Below, piece after piece: positions 10,750-20,094 of a stretch of DNA of 64,000 nucleotides (the stretch's first letter is position 1; every line of letters starts with the position of its first letter). The notes under the pieces were generated by a model. It was not told where the DNA came from. It saw only the letters and a program-made list of their open reading frames with translations, and did not search any database. The stretch is taken from NCBI RefSeq assembly GCF_036013645.1, contig NZ_CP107869.1, positions 3,100,001 through 3,164,000 of the forward strand. Direction: 5' to 3'. A program made the translations under genes and the position numbers. Source of the DNA: Streptomyces sp. NBC_00490. Lineage in GTDB: Bacteria > Actinomycetota > Actinomycetes > Streptomycetales > Streptomycetaceae.

Positions 10750-11064
10750 TCACTTGAGCTCGGTGACGTCCACCAGATCGCAGTCCGTGAAGGTCGGTGC
10801 CTTGGTGCACAGCGCGGCCATCTGCTCCGCGAACCTGCCCGTCTCCGGGTCGCCGCTGTTGCGCATGGCTTCCTCGTAGGAGTCGAACTCGATCACGACG
10901 AGGTAGCGGTTCGGATTGCTGCGGTCCCTCAGCACCATGCGGTGGGTGGGGCCGTCGGTGCGGCCCGCGAACTGTTCCTCCGCCTGTCGGCCCAGTGCCT
11001 GCATCTCTTCGATGCGGTCGGTCTCGTAGTCGATGATCTGCACGAACTTCATGGGTGCGTCCAT
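10750..11064 (-). CDS. Small dimeric alpha/beta-barrel-like hypothetical protein
   Basis: A 104-residue cytoplasmic protein starting MDAPMKFVQIIDYETDR. Alternating strands and helices (KFVQIIDYE, RYLVVIEFDSYEEAM) resemble the ferredoxin-like dimeric alpha/beta barrel of ABM-type monooxygenases and stress proteins, but no catalytic motif is recognisable. ATG 11064 has a GGTGGAGG ribosome-binding site 4-6 bases upstream; the ATG at 11052 is too far. It follows terC by about 130 bp on the same strand. Function unknown. Confidence 0.75.
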   Translation of the reverse strand: MDAPMKFVQIIDYETDRIEEMQALGRQAEEQFAGRTDGPTHRMVLRDRSNPNRYLVVIEFDSYEEAMRNSGDPETGRFAEQMAALCTKAPTFTDCDLVDVTELK

Positions 11065-11192
11065 GGTGCCTCCACCCGGTCATGGCGTCTCCGGGCGGGA
11101 GACGCTCCGCACACAACGGAAGCACCGGGAGCGGTGGGCGGCAATTGGCCGCGCGGCGCTCCCGGTGCTGGTTGTTCCTACGTCCGACGTGG

Positions 11193-12194
11193 TCAGACGT
11201 CGATGCTGTCCTTCGGAGCGCCATCGCTCTGCGCCTGCGCCGCCTCGGCCGCCGCCTGCTTCTTGGAGGCACGGAGACTGGTGAGCGTGGTGACGATCAG
11301 GACCCCGCAGATCACGCCGAGGGAGACCGGGATGGAGATCTCCGGGACGTGGACGCCGGACTCGTGCAGGGCGTGCAGCACCAGCTTGACGCCGATGAAG
11401 CCGAGGATGATCGACAGGCCGTAGCTGAGGTGGACCAGCTTCTTCAGCAGGCCGCCGATGAGGAAGTACAGCTGGCGCAGACCCATCAGGGCGAACGCGT
11501 TGGCGGTGAAGACGATGTACGGGTCCTGGGTCAGGCCGAAGATCGCGGGGATCGAGTCCAGGGCGAAGAGCACATCGGTGGTGCCGATCGCGAGCATGAC
11601 GACCAGCATCGGGGTCATGACCCGCTTGCCGTTCTCCTCGATCCACAGCTTGGTGCCGTGGTACCGGTCGGCGACACCGAAGCGGCGCTCGGCGGCCTTG
11701 AGCAGCTTGTTCTCCTCGAACTCCTCTTCGTCCTCGTCGGCCCGGGCCTCCTGGATGAGCTTCCAGGCGGTCCAGATGAGGAAGGCACCGAAGATGTAGA
11801 ACACCCACGCGAAGCTGGCGAGGATCGCGGCGCCCGCGGCGATGAAGATGGCCCTCAGCACCAGGGCTATGAGGACGCCGACGAGCAGGACCCGCTGCTG
11901 GTACTGCGACGGGACCGCGAACTTCGCCATGATCAGGACGAAGACGAAGAGGTTGTCGACGCTCAGGGACTTCTCGGTGATGAAGCCCGCGAAGAACTCT
12001 CCGCCGGCCTGGCCACCGCCGAAGACGAGCAGGCCGAGGCCGAAGAGGCCGGCCAGGGCGATCCAGACGACGGTCCAGATTCCGGCTTCCTTGATGGACA
12101 CGTCGTGCGGCTTGCGGCCGATGAAGAAGTCGACCGCGATGAGGGCCGCGAGGCCCACGATCGTCAGGACCCACAGGGTCACGGAAACATCCAT
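11193..12194 (-). CDS. terC: TerC family integral membrane protein (candidate Mn2+ exporter)
   Basis: A 333-residue membrane protein of about nine helices. TerC/Alx/YkoY proteins export manganese or supply it to exported enzymes. Conserved helix motifs with acidic residues are SLSVDNLFVFVLIM and GTTDVLFALDSIPAIFG. A charged cytoplasmic loop (ADEDEEEFEENKLL) separates the two halves. ATG 12194 is set by a GCCGGAGGC ribosome-binding site; the longer in-frame extension is the riboswitch. The gene sits 230 bp behind the TerD-FtsK fusion and has its own promoter and a Mn-type riboswitch, so metal sensing probably controls its translation. Confidence 0.93.
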   Translation of the reverse strand: MDVSVTLWVLTIVGLAALIAVDFFIGRKPHDVSIKEAGIWTVVWIALAGLFGLGLLVFGGGQAGGEFFAGFITEKSLSVDNLFVFVLIMAKFAVPSQYQQRVLLVGVLIALVLRAIFIAAGAAILASFAWVFYIFGAFLIWTAWKLIQEARADEDEEEFEENKLLKAAERRFGVADRYHGTKLWIEENGKRVMTPMLVVMLAIGTTDVLFALDSIPAIFGLTQDPYIVFTANAFALMGLRQLYFLIGGLLKKLVHLSYGLSIILGFIGVKLVLHALHESGVHVPEISIPVSLGVICGVLIVTTLTSLRASKKQAAAEAAQAQSDGAPKDSIDV

Positions 12195-12201
12195 TGCTGC
12201 G

Positions 12202-12210
12202 CCTCCGGCA
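12202..12210 (-). promoter_or_regulatory. Ribosome-binding site of terC that can be sequestered by the riboswitch
   Basis: The mRNA sequence UGCCGGAGG contains the terC Shine-Dalgarno. It is a perfect 9-base complement of CCUCCGGCA at 12244-12252, which begins with the 3' strand of the riboswitch closing helix P1. When P1 forms, the Shine-Dalgarno is free; otherwise it can be paired. This predicts a translational ON switch upon Mn2+ binding. Confidence 0.7.
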
Positions 12211-12246
12211 TTACGTAACGGCAAATAACCAGCGTCGTCGCGCTGC

Positions 12247-12342
12247 CGGAGGTCTCTTCCACCCAAGGTGGGCCGACGCCCCGGGATCGGATCCGATCCG
12301 TATTGACGGGTACGCCGCATCGACAGGGAGTACTCCCCTCCG
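12247..12342 (-). promoter_or_regulatory. yybP-ykoY (manganese) riboswitch in the terC leader
   Basis: A 96-nt element on the reverse strand between the terC promoter and its start. Helix P1 pairs CGGAGG at the 5' end with CCUCCG at the 3' end. The invariant class motifs are in the right order: GGGGAGUA just inside P1, CCCGUCAAU in the middle, and AGAGACC just before the 3' strand of P1. Internal hairpins GGAUCGGAUCCGAUCC and CCACCUUGGGUGG are perfect. This class senses Mn2+ and usually precedes TerC/Alx/YkoY genes, as here. Confidence 0.85.
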
Positions 12343-12374
12343 TGAGGAAAACGGTACCCCAATCACCAAGGAAA

Positions 12375-12403
12375 GGTAAAGCGGTTAGCAAAAGAAAGGT
12401 CAA
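12375..12403 (-). promoter_or_regulatory. Candidate sigma-70-type promoter of terC
   Basis: On the reverse strand TTGACC (12398-12403) and TTTACC (12375-12380) are spaced by 17 bp. A start near 12368 would place the riboswitch about 25 nt into the transcript. It lies directly after the stop of the TerD-FtsK gene, so terC can be expressed independently. Confidence 0.55.
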
Positions 12404-12422
12404 AGTCCCTGGTCAGGAGACT

Positions 12423-14435
12423 TTACGTGTACTTGGTACGAGCCGCCGCCACCAGTTGGAGCACCTGCTGGAGCACCTGGCTGCCCGCCGGCACGAGCGA
12501 GGGCTCGTACGTCCAGGCATGCCCCACCCACGGGTCGGCGAGATGGTCGTCGGGAACCGGCGTGAGTCGCATCAGCGAACGCCACAGCGGGTCGAGCAGC
12601 GGACCGTACCCGGAGGCCTCCTCGCGGTCCGCGACCATCATCAGATGGACACCGACCGCCGGGCCCTCGTCGGCGAGGTAGCGCAGCTGGGTCACGGCGC
12701 GGTCGTCGAAGCCGTGCGGGAAGTCGTTGACGATCAGGAGCTGCTCGGCGGTGTCGAAACCGGGCGGAAGCGCGTCGGGCGCGCCGCCGCGCACCGCCAT
12801 CTGCACCAGGTCGACCCGTTGGGTGAGCCGGGCCAGCACGTCCGCCACACCCGCCGCGCCGACGGCGGGCGGGGCCGCGAGCACGCCGCTCTGCACCAGC
12901 GGCACCAGCGCCTGTCCGCCCGAGCCCGCCGGGTCGATGACGTGCACGGTGAACTCGCGCGCGGGATAGACGGCGAGCAGCCGCGCCGCGACCGCCACCG
13001 CGGTGTCCATGGCCAGACGCTTCACTTCGTGGGAGTCGGTGTACGAGCCGTCGATCGTGCCGGCCCGTCCGCTGTCGATCCACAGTCCGCGCTCCAGCGG
13101 CAGCCTGACCAGCATCGGGATGCTCACCTGCGGGGCCTCGGGAAGGTGGAGATCGCCCAGGCGCAGGGCCATGGGGATCTCCATCGGCACCCGGTAGCCG
13201 TGCCAGACGGGGTTGTCCCAGCGGGCGTACGCCGGCGGCAGTGCGGGTTCCACGACATCGGCCTCGGCGGCGAGCTGGGCGAGGTCGCGGTCCAGGACCG
13301 CCTGGGCCTGGTCGACGAGCTGGGCGTGCTTGGCGCGGGCCGCCTCGCGCGCCGCGTCGCCCTGGCCCCCGATCCGGCTGCGCGGGTCGGACAGGACCTG
13401 GTCGAGCTCCTTCTCCCTGCGCGACTCGGCGAAGTCGACGGCGCTGCGGTACGCGGCCATGCTGCGGGCCAGGTCCTCGAACATGCCCCACACCTGGTTG
13501 TAGAGCCGCTCGTCCATGGACCAGCCGGTCGCGTCCCCCGCGACGGGCTGCTGCGGCTGCCCGGGCTGAGCCGGGGGCGCGGTCGGCGGGGGCGGCGGCG
13601 GTGCGGTGGTCTGCCGGCTCGGGTGGCTGTAGTCGACCGGGCCGCCCGCGGTGGGCGTGGACGGCTGGGTGGCCGCGGAGGGGTCCGTGGAGCCCTGCTG
13701 GGCGCCCTGCGCGCCGTAGGGCGAGGTGGGCCGGTCGGGCCCCTGGGCGCCGTAGGGCGAGGTCGGAGGCTGCACGGCGCCCTGAGATGCCGTACTCCCC
13801 TGGTCCGGGCCGGGTGCCGGGGCGGCCGTCTGCCGGGTGCGGTCGCCGTCGGCGGTGCGCGGCGGGGCCGGTACGGAGCGGGCCAGGCCCTGGACCACGG
13901 CCTCGTTGATGCTGCCGGCGAGTGTGTGGGCCTCCGGCATGCCCTGGTCCGCCAGGAGTTCGGCGAGGCCGCCGGCGTATCCCTGGCCGACGGCGCGCAC
14001 CTTCCAGGCGCCCTGGCGGCGGTAGAGCTCCAGGGCGACGACGGCGGACTCCGCCTCCAGGCCGGTGATGGTGTAGCTGGCGACCTCGCTGCCGTCGAGG
14101 CCGGTGACCGCGACGAAGGGAGCGGCCAGGCCGCCGAAGCGGACCGGGCCCGCCACTCCCGTGGGCAGGGCGAGCAGCACACTGATCCGGTGCACCGCCT
14201 CCGGCATGGCGCCGAGGTCCACCGCGAGGCGGTGGTCGGCGGCTGCCTGCCGCGAGACCTCCAGGCCCGGCAGGGTGGGTGTGCCCGGGTGGGCCACCCA
14301 CTCCGCGCCGTGGACCTTGCCGTGCTCGTCGCTCAACGCGGCTCCGGCCACGATCGGCTTGTCGGCCGAGACCCGGATCTCGAGACGGGCCTGGGAGAGC
14401 GGGTGGTTCTGCCCCCGCACCAGCTCGGCCGTCAT
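12423..14435 (-). CDS. TerD domain fused to a degenerate FtsK/HerA-like domain
   Basis: A 670-residue two-domain protein. Residues 1-185 are a TerD-like beta-sandwich (VRGQNHPLSQARLEIRV, AVGQGYAGGLAELLADQGM). Residues 185-300 are a Pro/Gln-rich linker containing the repeat TSPYGAQG twice. Residues 320-670 resemble an FtsK-type motor: FTVHVIDPAGSG matches the strand after Walker A, LLIVNDFPHGF the Walker B strand, and GPAVGVHLMMVADREE the sensor strand. The P-loop position reads LWIDSGRAGTIDGS, lacking GKS/T, so ATP hydrolysis is doubtful. It sits between TerD and TerC in a Ter stress module. The role is unknown; a DNA-linked scaffold is only a guess. Confidence 0.8.
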   Translation of the reverse strand: MTAELVRGQNHPLSQARLEIRVSADKPIVAGAALSDEHGKVHGAEWVAHPGTPTLPGLEVSRQAAADHRLAVDLGAMPEAVHRISVLLALPTGVAGPVRFGGLAAPFVAVTGLDGSEVASYTITGLEAESAVVALELYRRQGAWKVRAVGQGYAGGLAELLADQGMPEAHTLAGSINEAVVQGLARSVPAPPRTADGDRTRQTAAPAPGPDQGSTASQGAVQPPTSPYGAQGPDRPTSPYGAQGAQQGSTDPSAATQPSTPTAGGPVDYSHPSRQTTAPPPPPPTAPPAQPGQPQQPVAGDATGWSMDERLYNQVWGMFEDLARSMAAYRSAVDFAESRREKELDQVLSDPRSRIGGQGDAAREAARAKHAQLVDQAQAVLDRDLAQLAAEADVVEPALPPAYARWDNPVWHGYRVPMEIPMALRLGDLHLPEAPQVSIPMLVRLPLERGLWIDSGRAGTIDGSYTDSHEVKRLAMDTAVAVAARLLAVYPAREFTVHVIDPAGSGGQALVPLVQSGVLAAPPAVGAAGVADVLARLTQRVDLVQMAVRGGAPDALPPGFDTAEQLLIVNDFPHGFDDRAVTQLRYLADEGPAVGVHLMMVADREEASGYGPLLDPLWRSLMRLTPVPDDHLADPWVGHAWTYEPSLVPAGSQVLQQVLQLVAAARTKYT

Positions 14436-14485
14436 GCCTTCGTCCCCCTGTGTCGCTGTTCGGTGTCGGGTACCGCTCGCGCGGC

Positions 14486-15064
14486 TTACAGGTGCGGCAG
14501 GATCGTCGGCATCAGGTCCTGGAAGGTACGGCCGTTGGCCGGGGTACCCAGGGCCGTCATCGTCCAGCCGGGGCCGGTGCGGTGCACCTTCGCCATGATC
14601 TGGGCCGTGTAGGCGCCACCGCCCGCGAGCGTGTAGCGGGCCAGCTCCTGGCCGTTGGTCTCGTCGACCAGGCGGCAGAACGCGTTCTGCACCTCCTGGA
14701 AGGTCTGGCCCGTGAAGGAGTTCACGGTGAAGACGATCTGGTCGATGTGGACCGGGATGCGCGCCAGGTCGACGAGGATCGCCTCGTCGTCGCCACCCTG
14801 GCCGACACCGCCGACGAGGTTGTCGCCGGTGTGGCGCACCGAGCCGTCGTCGCTCACCAGGTGGCGGAAGAAGACGACGTCGACCGGCTGCTTGTCCGCG
14901 AACAGGACAGCGGAGGCGTCGAGGTCGATCTCCCGGGTGCGCGAGCCGAACAGGCCGCGACGGGGAGCCGCCTGCCAGCCGAGACCCATGCGCACCGAAG
15001 TCAGGCTGCCGCCATCGTTCTTCTGCAGACTGATGGCCTGACCCTTGGTCATGTTGACGGTCAC
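14486..15064 (-). CDS. terD: TerD family stress protein
   Basis: A 192-residue cytoplasmic protein with the TerD calcium-binding fold. The motif GDNLVGGVGQGGDDEAILVD, including its Asp cluster, and VFTVNSFTGQTFQEVQNAF are diagnostic. TerD proteins are tied to tellurite, phage and oxidative-stress tolerance and bind Ca2+; their mechanism is unsettled. It starts MTVNMTKGQAISLQKND and lies 50 bp upstream of the TerD-FtsK gene on the same strand, so the two probably form an operon, with terC downstream. Confidence 0.93.
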   Translation of the reverse strand: MTVNMTKGQAISLQKNDGGSLTSVRMGLGWQAAPRRGLFGSRTREIDLDASAVLFADKQPVDVVFFRHLVSDDGSVRHTGDNLVGGVGQGGDDEAILVDLARIPVHIDQIVFTVNSFTGQTFQEVQNAFCRLVDETNGQELARYTLAGGGAYTAQIMAKVHRTGPGWTMTALGTPANGRTFQDLMPTILPHL

Positions 15065-15228
15065 GCGCTGATTCCCCTCTCGAACTGTCCCCTGTTACCG
15101 CGGGCTCCGCGGTTGACCAGAACCCTACGCAGTGGCACTGACAGTGCCGCTACCCAGGTCCGCACTTTGTGTCGGTCTTGCAACACAGCGCGTTCGCGGC
15201 GGGGGCGGGAGAGGGAGCGGGGCGCCCG

Positions 15229-17358
15229 TCAGGCCAGGCCGGCCTCCCTCATCTGACGCAGTTCCTTCTTCATCTCGGAGACCTCGTCGCGCAGCCGGGC
15301 CGCGATCTCGAACTGGAGGTCGGCGGCGGCGGCGCGCATGCGCTCGGTCATCTCCTCGATCTGCCCCGCGAGCTCGGCAGCGGGCCGGTCGGTGGGCACG
15401 GTCTCCTTGGCCTTGCCCTTGGCGACCTTGGCCGCCTTGCCGCCGAGAGAGGGCACGGGGGCCTTGGCGGCCTTGCCGTCCTTCTGCTTGCGGTACCCGG
15501 AGCCGAGCAGCTGCTCGGTGTCGATGTCCTCGCGAGCGATCTGCGCCACGATGTCGTTGATCTTCTTGCGGAGCGGCTGGGGGTCGATGCCGTGCGCCGT
15601 GTTGTACGCGACCTGCTTCTCCCGGCGCCGGTTGGTCTCGTCGATGGCCTTCGCCATCGCCGGGGTGATCTTGTCGGCGTACATGTGGACCTGACCGGAG
15701 ACATTGCGCGCCGCGCGGCCGATGGTCTGGATCAGGGAGGTGCCGGAGCGCAGGAAGCCCTCCTTGTCGGCGTCGAGGATGGCCACCAGGGACACCTCGG
15801 GAAGGTCGAGGCCCTCGCGCAGGAGGTTGATGCCGACCAGGACGTCGTACTCGCCGGAGCGCAGCTCCCGCAGCAGTTCGACGCGGCGCAGGGTGTCGAC
15901 GTCGCTGTGCAGGTAGCGGACCTGGATGCCGAGCTCCAGGAAGTAGTCGGTGAGGTCCTCGGACATCTTCTTGGTGAGCGTGGTGACCAGGACACGCTCG
16001 TCCTTCTCGGTGCGCTTGCGAATCTCGTGCACCAGGTCGTCGATCTGGCCCTCGGTGGGCTTGACCACGACCTCCGGGTCGATGAGGCCCGTCGGGCGGA
16101 TGATCTGCTCGACGACGCCGTCCCCGCGGGAGAGCTCGTAGTTGCCCGGTGTCGCGGACAGGTAGACGGTCTGTCCGATCCGCTCCTGGAACTCCTCCCA
16201 CTTCAGGGGGCGGTTGTCGAGGGCGGAGGGCAGCCGGAAGCCGTGGTCGACGAGGGTGCGCTTGCGGGACGCGTCGCCCTCGTACATGGCGCCGATCTGC
16301 GGGACCGTGACATGCGACTCGTCGATGACGAGCAGGAAGTCGTCCGGGAAGTAGTCCAGCAGGGTGTTCGGCGGGGAGCCGGGCTCGCGGCCGTCGAAGT
16401 GCATCGAGTAGTTCTCGACGCCGGAGCAGGAGCCGATCTGGCGGAGCATCTCGAGGTCGTACGTCGTTCGCATCCGCAGACGCTGGGCCTCCAGGAGCTT
16501 GCCCTGCTTCTCCAGCTCGGTGAGGCGCTCGCCCAGCTCCTTCTCGATGTCGTTGGCGGCCCGCTCCAGACGCTCGGGGCCGGCGACGTAGTGGGAGGCC
16601 GGGAAGACGTACAGGTGTTGGTCGTCGCTGATGATCTCGCCGGTGAGCGGGTGGAGGGTGGACAGGGCCTCGATCTCGTCACCGAACATCTCGATGCGGA
16701 CGGCGAGTTCCTCGTACACCGGGAAGATCTCGATGGTGTCGCCGCGGACGCGGAAGGTGCCGCGGCTGAAGGCCAGGTCGTTGCGCGTGTACTGGATGTC
16801 CACGAAGCGGCGCAGCAGCTGGTCGCGGTCGATCTCGTCGCCGACCCTGAGGGGGACCATGCGGTCCACGTACTCCTGCGGGGTGCCGAGGCCGTAGATG
16901 CAGGAGACCGAGGCGACCACGATGACGTCACGGCGGGTGAGCAGCGAGTTGGTCGCGGAGTGGCGCAGGCGCTCGACCTCCTCGTTGATCGAGGAGTCCT
17001 TCTCGATGTAGGTGTCCGACTGCGGGACGTAGGCCTCGGGCTGGTAGTAGTCGTAGTACGAGACGAAGTACTCGACCGCGTTGTTCGGCAACAGCTCCCG
17101 GAACTCGTTCGCCAGCTGGGCGGCCAGGGTCTTGTTCGGGGCCATCACCAGGGTGGGCCGCTGGAGCTTCTCGATCATCCACGCGGTGGTGGCGGACTTG
17201 CCGGTGCCGGTCGCACCGAGGAGGACCACGTCCTTCTCACCGGCCTCGATGCGCTTGGCCAGGTCGGCGATGGCCGCCGGCTGGTCACCGCTGGGCTGGT
17301 AGGGACTGACGACCTCGAAAGGCGCCACCGTACGTTCGATGTGGGAAACGGGCCGCAT
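15229..17358 (-). CDS. uvrB: UvrB, excinuclease ABC subunit B
   Basis: The damage-verifying helicase-like subunit of nucleotide excision repair, 709 residues. Seen are Walker A GATGTGKS, the beta-hairpin region [28 protein letters not shown] (motif II), the helicase motif QTIGRAARN, and a C-terminal UVR motif ending the protein ([20 protein letters not shown]) that contacts UvrC. ATG 17358 ([18 protein letters not shown]) is the family start; the upstream in-frame extension is not conserved in character. Before the UVR motif is a Lys/Ala-rich segment (about residues 610-650), usual in Streptomyces. Confidence 0.98.
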   Translation of the reverse strand: MRPVSHIERTVAPFEVVSPYQPSGDQPAAIADLAKRIEAGEKDVVLLGATGTGKSATTAWMIEKLQRPTLVMAPNKTLAAQLANEFRELLPNNAVEYFVSYYDYYQPEAYVPQSDTYIEKDSSINEEVERLRHSATNSLLTRRDVIVVASVSCIYGLGTPQEYVDRMVPLRVGDEIDRDQLLRRFVDIQYTRNDLAFSRGTFRVRGDTIEIFPVYEELAVRIEMFGDEIEALSTLHPLTGEIISDDQHLYVFPASHYVAGPERLERAANDIEKELGERLTELEKQGKLLEAQRLRMRTTYDLEMLRQIGSCSGVENYSMHFDGREPGSPPNTLLDYFPDDFLLVIDESHVTVPQIGAMYEGDASRKRTLVDHGFRLPSALDNRPLKWEEFQERIGQTVYLSATPGNYELSRGDGVVEQIIRPTGLIDPEVVVKPTEGQIDDLVHEIRKRTEKDERVLVTTLTKKMSEDLTDYFLELGIQVRYLHSDVDTLRRVELLRELRSGEYDVLVGINLLREGLDLPEVSLVAILDADKEGFLRSGTSLIQTIGRAARNVSGQVHMYADKITPAMAKAIDETNRRREKQVAYNTAHGIDPQPLRKKINDIVAQIAREDIDTEQLLGSGYRKQKDGKAAKAPVPSLGGKAAKVAKGKAKETVPTDRPAAELAGQIEEMTERMRAAAADLQFEIAARLRDEVSEMKKELRQMREAGLA

Positions 17359-17398
17359 GGAGTCCACCGTACGACCCCCCACTGACAACGCGGTCCGA

Positions 17399-18268
17399 TC
17401 AGCGGTTCTGCGGGGTGCGGGAGCTGCGGTGGCCAACGCCTCGGCGGGGGCGGATCGCGGCACCGCGCGGGGGGTGCGGGGTGTCGGCGTGGGCCGGGAT
17501 ACCGGGTTTGTTCTCGGTGGGGGTCCACTCGGGTTTGCCCATGACCATCAGCGGGTCGAACATCACGACGACGCCGGCTATCAGCAGAAAGGCCAGCGGG
17601 CCGACCATCATGGGCGCGAGCAGCTCGGCGGGCGAGTCGCCCGAGGAGGGAGTGCCGCCGGCGCCGTGCAGGTGGACGCTGAGGGCCGCCATGCCGGTGT
17701 AGTGCATGCCGCTGACGGCGAGCCCCATGACGAGACTCGCGCCGACACTCCACAGGAAGCCTCTGACCTGGCCGGCCGCCCACAGGGCCGCGGTGGCGGC
17801 GCACATGGCTATGACGACGGAGGCGGCCACGGTGAGCGTGTTGTATTCCAGCTTTCCGTTGAACCGCATTCCGGCCATGCCGAGATAGTGCATGGAGGCG
17901 ACCCCGAGGCCGGTGATGGTGCCGCCGGTGAACAGGGCCGTTCCGCTCGCGCCCCGGTAGCCGACTATGAAGATCCCGACGCCCACCATGACGATGGCGA
18001 CGCCCAGACTCGCGAAGGTCGTCGGCTTGTCGTAGTGGATAGGCGCGCCCTTGACCGTGAAGCCCATCATGGCGACGAAGTGCATGGTCCAGATGCCGGA
18101 ACCGATGGCCGCGGATCCGAGGGCCAGCCAGCCGGGTCTCCAGGAGTTCGAGACGAGCATGGACCGGGTGGTGCAGCGCAGACCGAGGGCACCTCCCAGG
18201 CAAGCCATGAGGTAGGCCACCAGCGGTGTGACGAGTCCGTAGCTGAATCCGTCGACCGTGCCTTGCAT
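17399..18268 (-). CDS. MHYT-domain membrane sensor protein
   Basis: A 289-residue integral membrane protein of about seven helices. Three copies of the M-H-x-x-x-M signature are present: [18 protein letters not shown] and MHYTGMAAL. The Met/His pairs are proposed to bind copper and sense O2, CO or NO. No GGDEF, EAL or kinase domain follows; instead there is a 50-residue Pro/Arg-rich cytoplasmic tail ([14 protein letters not shown]). This stand-alone form is common in Streptomyces. ATG 18268 begins [15 protein letters not shown] just before the first helix. Confidence 0.88.
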   Translation of the reverse strand: MQGTVDGFSYGLVTPLVAYLMACLGGALGLRCTTRSMLVSNSWRPGWLALGSAAIGSGIWTMHFVAMMGFTVKGAPIHYDKPTTFASLGVAIVMVGVGIFIVGYRGASGTALFTGGTITGLGVASMHYLGMAGMRFNGKLEYNTLTVAASVVIAMCAATAALWAAGQVRGFLWSVGASLVMGLAVSGMHYTGMAALSVHLHGAGGTPSSGDSPAELLAPMMVGPLAFLLIAGVVVMFDPLMVMGKPEWTPTENKPGIPAHADTPHPPRGAAIRPRRGVGHRSSRTPQNR

Positions 18269-18547
18269 GCGCGGTGTCCTTCCCGCCCTCTTACGTCCCC
18301 GAATGTGCTGAAATACGCCCCCTCCCAGGACCGCCCGAGCGGTCAGGGCCGAGGCAGAGAGTATGACTCCCACCGGAATGGTCGAACGATTTTCCGGCAA
18401 AGAAACACGTCCCTGCCGCAGTTGTGCGGCACCAGTGAGCGGAGTTGGGCAGCCCCATTCAATCTGTGGCCATTCTGTACCCCCCTGCTGTTGACCCTCT
18501 GCTGTCACAGTTGAGCTGTCCGTGATCGCTCGCCGCAAGGAGTCAGC

Positions 18548-19420
18548 ATGCACGCGCGCTCAGTTGCCGCCACGACCTCCGCGCTCCTGGGGACTGCCAC
18601 TCTCCTGCTCCCCGCCTCCGACGTCCGCGCCGTCGAGGTCGGCGAACCGCCGACGGTCATCGCCCACCGGGGCGCGTCCGCCTACGCCCCCGAGAACACC
18701 CTGGCCGCTATCGACAAGGCAGCCGGGCTGGGCATCCGCTGGGTCGAGAACGACGTCCAGCGCACCCGGGACGGCCAGCTCGTCGTCGTCCACGACGACA
18801 ACCTGCGGCGCACCACCGACGTCGAGGAGGTCTTCCCCGACCGGGCGCCCTGGAAGGTGAAGGACTTCACGGCGGCCGAGATCGCGCGCCTCGACGCGGG
18901 AAGCTGGTTCGGCCCCGCCTACGCGGGCGCGCGCGTGCCGACCCTGGAGCAGTACGTGCGCCGCGTCGACCGCAACCACCAGAAACTGCTGCTGGAGATC
19001 AAGAACCCCGAGCTCTACCCGGGCATCGAGCAGCAGACCCTCAAGGTCCTCGCCAACGAGAGCTGGCTCGACCGGCCGCACCGGTCCAAGCTGATCGTGC
19101 AGAGCTTCAGCGCGGACGCCGTGCGCACCGTCCACAAGCTGAAGCCCGACGTCAGGACCGGTCTGCTCGGCACGCCGAACGTGGCGGACCTGCCCGGTTA
19201 CGCGCAGTTCACCGACCAGATCAACCCGTCGCACAGCACCATCTCCACCGGGTACGTCTCCGCCGTCCAGGCGTTCACGGGGCCGCACGGCAAGCCGCTG
19301 GAGGTCTTCACCTGGACCGTGAACGACGCCGCCACCGCGAGGCGGGTCGCGAGGTACGGCGTCGACGGCATCATCACGAACACGCCGGATGTGGTGCGGG
19401 ACGCGGTGGGAGCGCCCTGA
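18548..19420 (+). CDS. glpQ: Secreted glycerophosphodiester phosphodiesterase
   Basis: Hydrolyses glycerophosphodiesters to glycerol-3-phosphate and an alcohol, supplying phosphate and glycerol. A Sec-type signal peptide (MHARSVAATTSALLGTATLL, then ASDVRA) directs export. The GDPD TIM-barrel motifs are intact: HRGASAYAPENT (His40, Arg41), WVENDV (Glu67, Asp69) and VVVHDD (His82). A good ribosome-binding site, AAGGAG, lies 7 bp before ATG. A TTGACC at 18491-18496 may be a -35 element, but no clear -10 follows. In Streptomyces such genes are often phosphate-regulated; no PHO box was identified. Confidence 0.92.
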   Translation: MHARSVAATTSALLGTATLLLPASDVRAVEVGEPPTVIAHRGASAYAPENTLAAIDKAAGLGIRWVENDVQRTRDGQLVVVHDDNLRRTTDVEEVFPDRAPWKVKDFTAAEIARLDAGSWFGPAYAGARVPTLEQYVRRVDRNHQKLLLEIKNPELYPGIEQQTLKVLANESWLDRPHRSKLIVQSFSADAVRTVHKLKPDVRTGLLGTPNVADLPGYAQFTDQINPSHSTISTGYVSAVQAFTGPHGKPLEVFTWTVNDAATARRVARYGVDGIITNTPDVVRDAVGAP

Positions 19421-19498
19421 GAGCCGCCCCGCCCGGGGAGCCGCCGTCCCCCGGCCGCAACCCGGGCGTTGTCAGTGGCGGGTCGTACGGTGGGTCGC

Positions 19499-20053
19499 AT
19501 GAACAGCCATGGGCAGTCCGAGCAGCAGGTCGTGTGGGCCGTGGTGGGCACCGACATCGGTCCGCTGCTGCTGGCCGCGACCCGCGAGGGTCTGGTCAAC
19601 GTCGTGTTCCACGCCACCGAGGCGGTGCGCGAGCGCGCGCTCGACCGGCTGGCGTCCCGGCTGGGCACCGAGCCCGTGGAAGCACCCGGCTCCCCGCTGC
19701 TGGCGGAGCCGATACGCCAGGTGGAGGCGTACTTCGCGGGGGCGCGGCACGACTTCGAGCTGCCGCTGGACTGGTCGCTGATCTCCGGCTTCAACCGTGA
19801 GGTGCTGCGCGAGCTGGCGTCCGGGGTGCCGTTCGGCAGTGTCGTGGGATACGGGGACCTGGCCGGACGGGTCGGCCAGCCGGGGGCGGCCCAGGCCGTG
19901 GGGGCGGCGATGGGCGCCAATCCGCTGCCGGTGGTCGTGCCCTGCCACCGGGTCGTCGAGCGCGACGGCGGCATCGGCGGTTTCGGGGGCGGTCTGGAGA
20001 CCAAGCGGAAGCTGCTCGCCCTGGAAGGGGTACTTCCGGAACCGCTGTTCTGA
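19499..20053 (+). CDS. ogt: Methylated-DNA-[protein]-cysteine S-methyltransferase
   Basis: Suicide repair protein that moves alkyl groups from O6-alkylguanine to its own Cys. It has 184 residues. The active site VVPCHRVV places the acceptor at Cys149, preceded by the helix GAAMGANPLPV. The DNA-binding segment VPFGSVVGYGDLAGRVG and the C-terminal GGFGGGLETKRKLLALEG are standard. ATG 19499 starts MNSHGQSEQQ; an in-frame upstream start at 19469 is possible. It is the second DNA-repair gene close to uvrB. Confidence 0.93.
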   Translation: MNSHGQSEQQVVWAVVGTDIGPLLLAATREGLVNVVFHATEAVRERALDRLASRLGTEPVEAPGSPLLAEPIRQVEAYFAGARHDFELPLDWSLISGFNREVLRELASGVPFGSVVGYGDLAGRVGQPGAAQAVGAAMGANPLPVVVPCHRVVERDGGIGGFGGGLETKRKLLALEGVLPEPLF

Positions 20054-20094
20054 ACCACTGTTCTGAGGGGGCGATGAGGACGCACCGCGCCCCG

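Noticed and set aside
15169..17385. 738-residue plus-strand frame
   Set aside because: Antisense shadow of uvrB, which carries all UvrB motifs.
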